From Seminavis robusta (lineage: Eukaryota > Bacillariophyta > Bacillariophyceae > Naviculales > Naviculaceae): a stretch of 54,915 bases of DNA. Location of the stretch: assembly GCA_903772945.1 (NCBI GenBank), contig CAICTM010000646.1, forward strand, positions 1-54,915, in the 5' to 3' direction. The notes beneath the pieces were generated by a model that did not search any database, had not been told where the DNA came from, and saw nothing but the letters and a program-made list of their open reading frames with translations. The translations under genes were made by a program, and so were the position numbers. Shown piece after piece: positions 10,231 to 22,003 of the stretch (positions are counted from its first letter, which is position 1; the number at the start of each line of letters is the position of its first letter).

Positions 10231-12260
10231 ATGACAATCAGCCTCGTAATGGTGTCGGCCCGAGGCCAATCGTTGGCCAAAGCTGGGTTTGCCTCGATGG
10301 TGAAAAAACAACGCTTTTCCACCCGCACGGTCCTCCGACCCAAAAGTCCCATCCTGTCGACTCCTGCTCCAGAAAGAATCAATTCCACTTGGATGATGCC
10401 TGCTCTGTTGGTGGGTGGCTCATTGAGGGCGACCACTGCCAAATGCGAAGAAGCAGAGACGGTGGCGACGCGTGGCATTGTGGACCCGAACATGGCATTT
10501 GTCTATAAACGAGCATTGGCCAAAGCACACAAGCAACATCTGGCGCAACAAGGTTGGATTCGTTATTGTCAACGAGCCCTGCGCATGTTGGTGCGAGCCG
10601 CCAAACTCATGTGCACGTTGGCACCCGTCATGGCACTCTATCCGTTTCGGAGACTCTTGTTGGGAAGCTCTCATCATGACAATCATAGCCAAGAAAACAA
10701 TAGTAAAGTGGATGTCCACGCATTGGCATTGCACGGTGAACAACAAATACAATCCGGGGGGGCGCTCAGTTGGTACTTGGAGCTCTGTTTGGGATGCGTC
10801 GAATGGAGTGGTGCTGCCGTCATCAAGTGCATGCAATGGGCCGGCAGTCGACCCGATATGTTTGGACACGATTTTTGTGCTGTCTTTTCCAGACTCCAAG
10901 ATAGCACTACACCACATGCCTGGAGACACACGGAACGCATGTTGCAAGAAGCATATGGCGACAACTGGCAAGACAGAATCAAAATTAAACACAAAAACAA
11001 AAGTATTCTGGGGAGTGGCTGCATTGGACAAGTCTACAAGGGACAAGTGCTAGATCAAGATGGAAACCCCATGGACGTGGCAGTCAAAGGTGGGTTTTTG
11101 TCATGACCAGTTGAGGTTTTTTGCTATTCTCACAAACGACGGTACGCTCTGTTTCAATCAAACAAGTCTTGCACCCCAATGTCGTGTTTGACATTGATGC
11201 CGATTTGGATCTGATGAGATTCTTTGTACGAGCCGTGCAAAAACTTCCATGGGACGTTTTCTCCAATCTCAAATGGCTCAACTTAGAGGGCGCCGTCGAA
11301 GAATTTGCCGATTTGCTCAAATTACAACTGGACTGTCGCGTCGAAGCGGCCAATCTAGAACAGTTCAATCGAAATTTTGCCGATTCCGAGCACGTGGAGT
11401 TTCCAAAACTGGTCGACGGATATGCTCCTTCCAAAAACGTTCTGATTGAAACATTTTGCGAAGGAATACCCGTCATTCAATTTGCCAAGGAAAACAAGGA
11501 CAACCAAGAACTGCTCTCGGAAATGTGCTTTGCCGCAATCGAGTCGGTTTGCAATATGATCTTTTTGCACAACTTTATGCATGGGGACTTGCATCCAGGC
11601 AATGGTACGTACCAGTACCGTACTACTAACTTGTCATTGCTTCCAAACGTACCGTAATACCACAGGACGGGCCATTTTTTCTTACGGATGCGTACGTTGT
11701 CGGTTTTAGTGTTTATTGACCCCAAAAGGAAAAAGATTGTTCTCTTCGACGTTGGTATCGTAACGGCGTATTCCGATGACGACTACGAGAATCTTGTGGA
11801 TATCTTGGCGGCCCTTATTCGACGTCAAGGACGAATGGCAGGGCGTCTCATGATTGACAGCTCCAACCGACTACTCCGGGAATCGGCGGACCATGCCATT
11901 GATGAAGAACTATTCATCGACAAGATTGCAGCCATGAACAAAAAGGCGACAAGTAAAGACTACCTCATGGAGAATCTTGGGACGTACATAACAACCATCT
12001 GCCAAGCTGCTGCTGATCACCACGTACTCATCAACCAAGCTTTCATCTCGTCGTGCCTCGCCGTCAAGATTCAAGAAGGCATTGCCATTGCGCTCGACCC
12101 GTCCATCCAAATATATAAAGTTGCAACACCCATCATTTTTGAAAGCGAACGTCGACGAGGAATTGAAAAGGCAAAGGGCAAGGCGCAGGACCTCGTTGAT
12201 GGCATTGGAACTATGTTCCAACACAAGAGCGAAGGCTTTGTGTCAACGTCAGCACGCTAA
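10231..12260 (+). CDS. ABC1/UbiB-family atypical kinase, ADCK2-like, 615 aa
   Basis: Exons 10231-11089, 11167-11604 and 11710-12260 (introns 77 and 105 bp). The first in-frame ATG is at 10231. The N-terminus is Arg/Ser/Thr-rich (KKQRFSTRTVLRPK) and could be a mitochondrial presequence. UbiB motifs: N-terminal extension motif at about residue 198 reads IKCMQWAGSRPDMF; nucleotide loop GSGCIGQVYKG (about 260); VAVKVLHPNV with the lysine (about 285), assembled across intron 1; HGDLHPGN catalytic loop (about 424), split from VFIDPKRKK by intron 2; and FDVGIV in place of the DFG segment (about 444). QWAGSRPDMF and GSGC are typical of the ADCK2 branch. UbiB proteins support coenzyme Q synthesis or lipid handling in mitochondria and plastids. 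Odd point: the invariant KxGQ is KCMQ, lacking glycine. Downstream of the kinase core the C-terminus is as expected for the family. Confidence 0.9.
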
Positions 12261-12814
12261 CTAACAACTGGCAACAATACAACGGTCCACGCCATGCGAC
12301 ATGGCAACCAATGACGACAATCATGACGCAACCGGTATCGTACACTGTACTGGTACGGTACTCCCTCGTAGCGACTAACGCGGTTCGTCAGTGGATTCTG
12401 GTGAACGATTGTCGCATCTACAGGAGCCCAACGAGAGTCGGGCACAACAGAGTCTAAGGATCTGCTACAGGATGGCGACAATCATAGACAAACATTTTTT
12501 AGAGTTATGTAGGATGCATTTATTTATTCATGTAGCGTTTTCGAAGCCTTCAAGAGGCTCAAATGCATTTAGACAAAAGGACCATGGATGTATGATATGT
12601 ATGTCAGGGTACAAGATGTAATGTCGTCCCTATTGCAAATGTTTTCATTTCGTTTAAGAAATCGTACATCGAATGAATCGAATCGGTGGAGCAAAAGTAG
12701 AAGATACAACTCGGTTGTTGTGGCGGCAAGAGACGGCTGCTTCCATCGACTTTTGAGAGGCGCAAGCAGGTAACGGTGTCGTTAACTCATTGTGGGCAGC
12801 TACAGGTGCCAACC
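12261..12814. other. Convergent intergenic region
   Basis: 3' ends of the UbiB-like gene (plus) and the F-box/ARM gene (minus) meet here. GTAC-rich strings such as TGTACTGGTACGGTACT at 12346-12362; otherwise no feature recognised. Confidence 0.4.
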
Positions 12815-15800
12815 TCACCGGGCACCGGCACCACCACCGTTGCTCGCTGCTGCATCTCGGCCTTGTCTCAACTGTTCTTGCTGTTCGTAGATATGTAGAG
12901 CTTCTCTGTGAGCAGCCTCTAAGGAGAGTTGCTGCTGAGCCTGAATAGAAGCTGCAAAGCGAGTTCGGAGGTTCTCGTCATTGGAAAGGGTCACCTGCAA
13001 TCGGTGCAACGTTCCAGCAGCACTTTGTTGCAGGACTTGATCGGTACGGTAATTAGCCAGGCACCACTCGAGCATCTGGTAGCAATTGGGCGTCCACAGA
13101 AGAGTCGAATGATATGCTTGAGTCAAAGAAAGGTTGTGAAGCACCAGGCAAGCGCGGTTCAAGATGGCCTCGCTGGAACAGAAGTACTTCATGGCCAGCA
13201 CCACCAAACTGGTGATTTGGTCAACCATCACGTTCAATTCTTCGGCAATCCCGTCGTTGGCTTCATTGATATTGCCCTGGTCGTTCTCATCCTCGCCCCT
13301 AACATTAACGGCTGTTCAAAAAGACAAGGAGAGCAAGATAGTTGAGAACAATGTCGCCTGGGATGGAGAGGTATCAAATGATTTATCAACCAGCACTTAC
13401 ATGGAATCACCAAGTTGATCAATGCGAAGAGTGCACGGAACTGTACCTCAGCACTGTGAGGATGTCGCATCATAGCGTTCGTGGTAACTTCGATACCACC
13501 CAGCTTGACCAGCATCTCTTTTTGGACCGGGGCCAAGGCAATGTTCACGAGGGACCAGCAGCTCATGGCTTGAAGTGCCTCATCATCTTCGAATTTCCTC
13601 ATGGAATCCAGCATGACAGCGATCCCATTTTTTCCGTCGTTCTGCGGACCTCCGCTGAACATTCGTTCTTCTTGCTCAGCATCTTCGTTGCCTTCCTCGG
13701 CCACAACTGGTGCATTGTTACCGTTGTTGGCCTCGCCACCACCGCTGAAGATTCCAGCCGCATTGACCATTGCCGAGTGGAAGAGCATTCCCTCACGCCC
13801 ACCAAGGGGTCGAGCAAGAAGCACCAACGTGTGAAATGATGCCGTATGGAGCTGAACACTGTTCGGGAAGAGCACCATACCCCGCAGGATCACATCCGTC
13901 AGACCAACCCGCTGAGCTGTGATGCGCTGCTGCTCGTCTTCCAACAGATGAGGCAACACCTTGAGGCACATAACCTGAATGCCTTCCACATCGGCAAAAG
14001 CAACCATCCAGTTGACAATGCTGTACAAAGCACAACTCCATGGCAACGCGACATTTTCGGGGTTCACTTCGCCAGTTCGAGCCGGAGCCAACAGGCGGTC
14101 TGTCAACATGGACCGTCCAAACTTGGGCCTCTTGCGTCGCTTTTGATCTCGGCTCTTCTTTCGCTGTAAAATGTCGAGGAATTAACGGTTAGAAACGTCA
14201 TTCAGCACAAGACGCAAGTGACAACAACGATGATCCTTACCTTTCTTGGTCGCTCCACCGAAGACTGATACGAGTTGCTGCCATCATCGGCGCTAAGAAT
14301 GGGCATTCTTGCTACGCCGAGAGGCGCTCCTGCAGGAGGCTGCTCTTCTTCCGACAAAGTGCTGCCCTCGTCGCGATTGGCGTTGTTGTTTGCCGCCAGC
14401 GCAACTTCTGGAGGTTGCTGCTGCTGTTCGACAACCCGACGGGCTCCTGCCAAGAACTGCTGCAAGGAACGATTGGATCCAATCGCCGCCTGCCTTGAGA
14501 CGGTAGAGGGTAGGCTGGACCCACCGTATTCAATCATGGATGGCGGTCGCCCATGCAAGACATCTTCCTTCATGCGTTCCAGGTACTTCATGCAACGAAC
14601 GAAAGAAGTGTAGAGCAATCGGTAACGTCCGAGCTTTCCCAGCTTGACCTGTTTCTTCTTTTGGCTGCTCAGGGGTTTTGCGACAGCCGCAACTGTGCTT
14701 GTGTCCACCTTGGTGGGTGGAGTATCCCGGCGAACAGCTCGCGCTGCAGGACCCTTCCAAGCTTTCCTGCTAGCGCTGGCAGGTGCCACCACTGAGAAGC
14801 TTGACAGAGATCCATCATCATCTGGGTCTTCTCCGACCTCGTCTTCGCTGCTGATAGCACTCGAGGCTGAAGAGGAGGACGACGAGGAAGTAGAAAAGTC
14901 GTTTTCTTCTACTTGGGCTTTGAAAGGCTCCAAGAGACACAAGACCCTCCAGAGCTCTTGCTGATTGGCAAAGGTAGATAGCCAATCCTTGCTCAGAGGC
15001 ATGGTCAGGACCCTCAGAATGTTTGGAGGTTCCAAGAAGGTCAAGACATGAGCCATGAGATCAGATCCCAGTGTCAGAATGGGCGGCTTGTTACTATTTT
15101 GTGACAACGCCCTGCTGGCTCGTCGACTGCTTCTGGCCTTGGCACGGATTGCCACAGCCGTCGAAGTCTCCGCAGTAGTACCGGCCGATGATCGTGAGAC
15201 CTTGGCAAACTGCGACTGAGCGGTACTCGACGCTAAAGCAGTCATGGTACTGATCGACGTCTTGGCGGGCATCTTGCGCTCATCCATTGGCACCGTCGAG
15301 GACGATTGGCGGACATGGTGTGGCCACTGTGACTTGGAGGACGAGGGGGCTGCAGACTTAGCCTTTCGGCGTCCATCGTCTTCACTGCTGTCGTCGTCTT
15401 CGTCATCTTCCCCATTGGACGAGGATAGCGACGGCGAGTTGGAACTGCCAAAGGCATATCCGGCATTGCTCTCGGAGGCTCCCGACGAAAAGTCAGGCAT
15501 ATCCGAACTCGAGTTGCTGTTGGAGGAGGATCCAGGATCCCCGCTCTTGCGAGCAAGATTCTCGTTGGACGATGCCGACCCAGCGTATCCGGCTTCAGTT
15601 CCACTCCCCGAGGAGGAGTTGCTTCCATAGTTCTCGTCTTCTTCCGCTTCCGTTGCGGTGGGCATGGTGGATGACGCCACCGCTTGACCCTCTTCCTGGC
15701 TCTGATGCGGTCTCTTCTTCCGCGCCATGGACGCAGAAGCAGCCGCCGAGGCACTGGCTTCCGGGCCGCCACTACTCGTAGTGGTCTTGAGCTTCTTGGT

Positions 15801-16832
15801 CTTCTTGTTCTTTTGAGAGGACGACTCCTTGCTTCCTGGAGGGCTGTTTCCGCTGCCAGAGCCAGGAGACGAAGCTGCCGGTCGCTTCATGCCATGGTGG
15901 TGGCGCTTGTGGTGCACAACTGTCGTTTCCCTGGACGAATCCGAGGACATGGCCTCCGGTTGCTGCTGTTGCTTTGACTTCTTCTTCTTGGAAGAGGAGG
16001 ACGAGGTCGTCTTGATGGTGTTTGCGGGTTTCTTGCTGCTGCTGCTCTTGGAAGGACCCGTAAGACCCGTCTTGCTCTTCTTCTTCTTGCTCTTGGACTT
16101 GCTGCTGCTCTTCTGGAGCAACGTCTGCTTGATGGCATGATAGGCTGGACCTCGGTTAGAGCCTTCGTTGCCGGAACTCGAGAAAGAGGAATCAGGAGGA
16201 GGTAGTCTCGCCACGACCGTTGCGTGATGACTTCCTCCTCCGCCTCCCGCAGCCGCCGCTGGATGAGAGCTCGCTTGCCATCGTGTATCATCGTCTACCC
16301 TGAGGGGAGGCAAGCCATAGTCATCACCCCCGGTCGATACCCTCTTGTTGCGTCTATTGTGATGATGAGAATGTGTGTGAGCCGCTCCATGATGCGGTGG
16401 AAGTGGCAGACCAAGTGAGAGTGGTTTGTTGGCTGCCGGCTTCTTCTTCTGATCGTTACTGTTGTCGCCCTCTTGTCCGTCCCCGCCGGAATCTCGATCA
16501 TCCCCTCCACTCCCACTTCCGCTACTACTGTTGCTGTTGTTTGCACTAGTGTTGCTGTTGTTGGCGCTGGTCCCAGTTGTCGTCCCTTCTGTGCCTGTGG
16601 CCGTCACGACCATTGCCTCCTTGCTGTTGTTACTGCTGGATGTATCCGAAGAAGCTGATGATTGTTGATGGTGTAACGCTTGACGAGCCGATGAAGCAAT
16701 CGACGCCAAGGACGACGAGAATTGCTCTACCATTCTGTCATGTTGTTGAGACTGATCATCTCTAGTGCCTGCCGCATTCATAGTGTTAGTTTCCATCGTT
16801 ATTGGTTGTTGTATCTCTTGTGCTGTGTCCAT
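12815..16832 (-). CDS. F-box plus armadillo-like repeat protein, 1283 aa, long Ser-rich N-terminus
   Basis: Exons 16832-14241, 14163-13401 and 13311-12815 join in frame; introns are 77 and 89 bp with GTAAGG/GTAAGT donors. Residues 1-570 are extreme low complexity: Ser, Asn, Gly, His and Lys runs (SSSSKKKKSKQQQQ), acidic patches and basic SK/KK clusters, presumably disordered and nuclear. At about 578-625 ILTLGSDLMAHVLTFLEPPN followed by ILRVLTMPLSKDWLS and LWRVLC is an F-box-type helix bundle. A basic segment (RPRKRKKSRDQKRRKRPKF) made across intron 1 looks like a nuclear localisation signal. Residues about 885-1240 are helical repeats with HTASFHTLVLLARPLGG, SCWSLVNIALAPVQKEML, RALFALINLVIP and ACLVLHNLSLTQAYHS, an armadillo/HEAT-like solenoid. 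An F-box with a C-terminal solenoid suggests an SCF ubiquitin-ligase substrate receptor; the substrate is unknown. The family calls are from pattern only. Confidence 0.75.
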
Positions 16833-17896
16833 GGTTGTTGTTGTGTTGCTATTGAGTTAGTTGTGGTTGGGTTCATTGCGAATTGCTGCTTTTTGTTGTT
16901 GAGAGACACCATCACCCATCACCTGCGCAGAAGGCGAAACAGGCAGCAGCCATGCCTTTCAAGCTGCAAATTGGCTCTCAAGACCGGCAATCAGGAGCCA
17001 ACTGCTTCTGTGACGGGCATCTGCTTTGCAGATGGCCATCTGGTCAGGCCAAAACTGCAATTTGATTACGTCACTGATTCCGTGGTTGCACAAATACGTC
17101 AGCAGTATTTAAAGGACGAAACTATTTCGTAAAAAGCGTCACTTACCGTGCGTATGAATTCAATGCATTGAAACTGCATAGACAAGTATTGAAAGCAGCC
17201 AGTGTTCAGTGGTTCCTCAGTTTTCTGACGGAGCTCTGAACGCGTTATTCATCAAGACAACGGTTCGTGCAGCTTTCTTCGAAGTTCACTCAGCACAGAT
17301 GCGGTGCTGAGTACCGTTCAGAGAAAGCAGGTGGCGGAATCTTGAAACCACGGGTTCTTCGGAACCGCACAGCTGCGGTGCTGATTACCGGTTGGGATCG
17401 GATGCCAACCAGCTGCCTCCTGTGCCTGGCTTGCCCTTCTTTTCTTTTACGAGGAACGAACGTTCCAGCTGCGCACACATTGTGGAGTGACAAGGCGGAC
17501 GCAATCGGGCAGACCTATGGCCCTCCTGCAACTTTGCGGATGGCGAGGACAGCTTGGACACCTTAGATGGCAGCTGGGTGGGACTGAATCGTATGACTAA
17601 CACCATCATGGCTCGGGTTTCAGTGACATCAGGCAGCATCCTCGTTGTTCATCCACGTTGCGACAGTCGACAGTCGACAGCTTGCTTCCAACAACCAGGC
17701 TGACGAGACGCACCAACGAGATGACGCTGTGCCTTTGATCCCACACGGACTAGCTAGCTAGCGAGGGGCGGGCATCTAATCAATCATCACTACAGTATTA
17801 TCCTTAGCTTGCAGCCCAGAGATGGGGTTTGCGCTTCTGGATTCTCTGAAGGGGTATTCCCTTTGAGAAGGGGGGTTGCCCTAGATGCAGCATCAA
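16833..17896. promoter_or_regulatory. Upstream region of the F-box/ARM gene
   Basis: About 1.06 kb from the F-box gene start back to the 3' end of the M13 gene. GT/TTG-rich near the start codon; two similar CTGCGGTGCTGATTACCG / ATGCGGTGCTGAGTACCG segments (17298-17316 and 17371-17389) and an ACTAGCTAGCTAGC run (17749-17762). No coding content recognised. Confidence 0.35.
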
Positions 17897-20380
17897 CTAC
17901 CAAATGTCGACTCTCTGGTCCACAGGAACGTACATGGCGTCGCCCTCCTTTACATCAAAAGCTGCGTGAAACTCTTGCATGTTCGAGAGGGGGCCGTTGC
18001 AGCGCATTTCGTTGGGACCGTGGTAGTCGATTGTCAAAAGTTGCAAAGCTCGCTCCTTTGTAATGTTCTGCCTCCAACACTGAGACCAGCTCAGAAAGAA
18101 TCGTTGCAAAGGACTAAATCCATCCACTAGTGCAGTTTCATCGTACCCATCTGCAGCCTTCATTGCTCGAAGGGCCAAGCGTAGACCACCTAGATCGGCA
18201 ATATTCTCTCCCGATGTCATCTCGCCTTGAACATTTTGCCCGTGGATTTGAAAACTGTTGGCTTGCTTCACCATGACTTCGACACGAGATTCGTATTCCT
18301 TGGCATCTTCCGCAGTCCACCAATCCGTCAAAGTGCCGGCAAAGTCAAACTTTCGTCCCTTGTCGTCGAATCCGTGGGTCATTTCGTGTCCGATCACAGC
18401 CCCCATGCCACCAAAGTTGACAGCGTCGTCGGCATCTCTGTGGAAGAAAGGTGGTTGAAGGATGGCTGCAGGGAACACAATCTCATTCAGATTGGGATGG
18501 TAGTCTTTGTAGGAGTGATGCAAATTGCCAGATCAAAAGGGAAACGTAAGAGTCATGCACGTCGGGAATCCTCACATCAGATCAACCTAGATTGAGCAAA
18601 TCACTTACACTGATGTGAATTCGATTCGGCCATTCAGGGATTCGGGAATGACGAAACCACATGCATTTGAAAACAACGTGAGGTGAGACGGAGCCGACAC
18701 TTGGTCCTTCGTTAGACTCGCTTGGCTCAATTCGATACTTACAGCATTGATGGTCTGGGGTGTCATGAACTGATGCGGTAGGAATGAACACAGGGAGGGA
18801 ATGTGAGTGAACGAACCTTCGACTACACGACACGGCCCCATACACATAGAGACATCCTCGTAGCTAGACAGACAGCCAACAAATAAACCTACCCACTTGT
18901 CCTTATCGGTAGGAGCATTCATTTCCTTGACATCTTGGAGCCTATCAAACTTTTCTCCGGCAAATACCATATCCAAAAATGTCATGGAGCTGGCATCAAT
19001 CTTGACTGTCGAGTAATCGGTCCACTTGTCGGGATACCCAATCTTGACTCCAAAACGCCCCATCTTTTTGAGGGCTTGCTCTCGTGTCGAATCAGCCGTC
19101 ATCCAGTCCACTTCTTTCAGCCGGGCTTCCAGTGCTTGTCGAACCTGCTCTACAATGTTCACAGCACGTTCCTTGCTGGTGGCATCAAAATACTTGGCAC
19201 AGTAGAGTTTTCCTAGCGCTTCTCCCAGAGCTCCTTCGGTAAATGCCATGGCTCGTTTCCAACGAGGCTTGATTTCCTTGGTTCCCGCCAGTGTCGTTTG
19301 GAAAAAGTCGAAATGGGCCTGTACAAATGCCTTGGGCAGGTAGGGCGAGTAGGAGCGAACGGTTCTCCACTTCATGTAGTATCCCAGAGTTTCGGGTTCC
19401 ATTTCGGACACGACTTGTGCCACTCTCTTGAGTGCTTCTACGTTGCGAATATTAATGTCGCCCAAATCTGCGACCGACTTGCCAGTGGCAGCGGCAAAAA
19501 AGGCTCCAAAATCAAAACTTCCGTCTCCAGTGGACTGGATGAAATCGGCGACGCTCATCTTGTTGTATGTGTCGTGTGGATCTCTGTTTTCTGTCCTCGT
19601 CATGTGTTTCTCTGCCAATTTCAATTCGACTTGATAGACTTTTTGGGCGGCCAGTGTCATTTCTTCTGTTGGCTCGGTAGCCGTGGCATCCACCAGCAAG
19701 AGAGTGAGCATCAACGCCAGGGCTTTCTGGTAAGCGTCTCGCTTGTCCTGTTTGTCCTCGTCAAAATAGTAATCTCTATCGGGCAATCCAATTCCTCCTT
19801 GACACACTTCCAAAAGTGAATGATCGGTATTGGCATTGTCGGGACTAACGCCAATTCCAAAAAAGACGGAAAGGCCATACTCCATCGAGAGAGTGCCAAA
19901 GGTTTTGGCCAATTCTTCCTTTTGGCCTGACGTTTGCGCCGCCACGGCTTGATCAATCAATGCCATGATGGGTGCGAGCGGTTTCACGCCCTGTTTTTCA
20001 ATTTCGTCTTCGTCCATGGCCGCGTCAAAAAAGGCCGCCACTTTGGCTTCTTCCTCGGTACAAGTGCCATTGGTTTTTTTGGCCCGAAGCTCCTCTAGCA
20101 GATTCTTCAAGTTCTCTTGGGATTGAGCTGTCAAGCTGACAAAGGTGTCCCACTGAGGATACTCGGGAGGGATGGGATTCTTCTCGAGCCACGTGCCATT
20201 GGAGTACTTGAAAAAGTTGCTACTGGGCAACGTGTTGGGATCCATGTTTTCTCGCGAAATTGCTTCATTCTTCTGGTTCGTTTCCTGACAGGGCTCACAC
20301 AACTTGGCAAAGAATTCGCCTGTTGCAGCAGCCCAAGGATTGTTGCAACAGGGACACTTGTACGGTTCACGGGATGTCAT
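17897..20380 (-). CDS. M13 (neprilysin/PepO) zinc metallopeptidase, about 708 aa
   Basis: Exon 20380-18893 (496 codons), a 27-bp mini-exon 18769-18743 encoding FMTPQTINA, and exon 18504-17897. Zinc site HEMTH at about residues 545-549, second-shell ENIADLGG (about 605-612), WxMTPQTxNA and the ILQPPFF segment are diagnostic of M13. The enzyme would cleave peptides. Instead of the animal N-terminal membrane anchor the protein starts MTSREPYKCPCCNNPW and has a second pair CEPC near residue 33, like a small zinc ribbon, so it is probably soluble and intracellular. The extreme C-terminus is RVDIW, lacking the Cys of the usual CxxW. Intron 1 (18892-18770) is canonical. Intron 2 (18742-18505) has a good GTAAGT donor and a CAAAG acceptor, but this pair loses one base: the frame needs one more nucleotide before ACTACCAT. 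Either a non-standard splice or a single-base lesion is present. Confidence 0.9.
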
Positions 20381-20576
20381 GGTGGGCTCTAGAACTACTC
20401 GTAGCTATTAACTTGGTTGTGGGTGAGGTCGTTGGCTACGGTCTGGAAGAATTGTGGACGGGCTCGAATCGTGGGCAAAGATCCTCCTGGGTTACTCGGC
20501 ATTTTGTCTATTTAAGCTATTGTGTCTGATTAAAGAGTTGCTTAAATGTTCTATGCTCCTTAGAAAAAGTGGCTTA

Positions 20577-20852
20577 TGTCTCACAATGTCTCACTTTGTA
20601 TACCAATGTCTCACAATGTCTCACTTTGTCTACCAATGTATCACTTTGTCTACTAATGTCTACCAATGTATCACTTTGTCTACTAATGTCTACAAGGTAG
20701 TGTAAAACAGTACCAAAATGTCTCACAATGTCTCACTTTGTCTACCAATGTCTCACAATGTCTCACTTTGTCTATCAATGTCTCACTTTGTATACTAATG
20801 TCTACCAATGTATCACTTTGTCTCCTAATGTCTCCTAATGTCTTAAATCTTT
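20577..20852. repeat. Minisatellite with strict 10-bp period
   Basis: Successive decamers of the form AATGTCTCAC, TTTGTCTACC, AATGTATCAC, TTTGTCTACT follow one another, in two blocks separated by an imperfect stretch at about 20691-20720. The period stays at exactly 10 bp through each block. Confidence 0.9.
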
Positions 20853-21582
20853 TCATCGGTCTGTAGACATTTCCATAAGTCAAAGGATCCCTTTATCGCC
20901 AAAACACAAACAGACAGAATGCCGGGTAACCCAGGCAAAATGAAGGGCTGTGTCAGCATTTTCATACCCGGAGATTTTCCACGGTAGAATGACATCTTCA
21001 TATTCTTCCACGACACGCCCTCGCCCAAAGGGAGGGATCTCCAACGAGTACTAGTACCATGCACCTACATGTACACCGGAAACCCGAAAAGCAACCCCGC
21101 TGTTGGCCAGTTCATTATGGGTAGAACCAGGAATAGTTCATTGTTGACTGGGTACACTCTTTGGCCTACCGGTACGGTACTCCAGCCCACCCCCAACAGT
21201 GTGCTGTTTGTCCTTGCCGGTCCTTGGCATACTGCTTTGTACAGGAAATTGCCACAATTGAATAGCTCCAGGGTAGGCTCACGGGGGCACAATGACTACA
21301 ACTACTTGTACCACAGCACCACTCCTTCTAGTACCTAACCTACTAGGAAATCACAACCACAAATCCAAGGCGAGGGTGAACGTATCTCGGGGTTGGTCTT
21401 TCCGGAATCGAATCTGTTTCGTGCTTTCACAGCTGCACTGGCTGGGTCTAAACAGAGCTAGATAGAGTATGCAGTCATTTCTCCTATGCAAAACAACTCG
21501 CGGTCATAGGAACTTGATTGGTCGAAACATCGAAACTGCTCCAGTCAGAAGGTTTCGTGCAACGTACAACAGAGCTGCCACC

Positions 21583-21605
21583 TACCGGTACCATGGGTAC
21601 CGGTA
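21583..21605. repeat. GTAC-core inverted repeat, 10-bp arms
   Basis: TACCGGTACC and GGTACCGGTA flank a 3-nt ATG spacer. One of many GTACCGGTAC-type palindromes in intergenic parts of this window. Confidence 0.85.
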
Positions 21606-22003
21606 ACCGGTACTGCCTCCTCCGATTCTTCGTTCGGCTTCTGGCTCGCATTCTCGCATTGTTCTTCTGCAGTATTGTAAACTCTAGTCGGAATACACCC
21701 TTGATACTAAGAAAGTTGGAGAGAAGATGTCAAATAGTAGACTACTAGGTCTAAGATTTGCTGGAATGCTAAGAAAAACTAGACTAATGGAGACCTGTAA
21801 CGGTAGTGACCCCGACGACAAAAAGGCTGCTCAGCCACACTCCATTCTTTATCGTCTCACAATCCAGCGAGATTGCCTGAACGACTGCTATTATCCAGCC
21901 ACAACACACACCAGCACCACTGCCATAGAATCACTTAGCACAATCCGTCTTGTAAGTTTTGCATCGCATCGCATCGCATTGCATTGAAACAATTGAAACA
22001 ACC

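Larger units (their letters stand above)
20381..22003. promoter_or_regulatory. Divergent upstream region of the M13 and cyclase genes
   Basis: 1.6 kb between divergent start codons. Contains the decamer tandem array (20577-20852), GTAC-type palindromes (for example 21583-21605) and a GCATC repeat next to the cyclase start codon. No gene recognised. Confidence 0.4.

Noticed and set aside
14275..16765. Several plus-strand Leu/Ser-rich frames opposite the F-box/ARM gene
   Set aside because: Antisense shadows of Ser/Lys codon runs in the real minus-strand gene.
20454..20705. 83-codon frame with repeated MSHFVYQC
   Set aside because: It is translation of the decamer minisatellite.
20577..20852. 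Possible CRISPR array
   Set aside because: Units are only 10 bp, contiguous, with no unique spacers; the context is eukaryotic.
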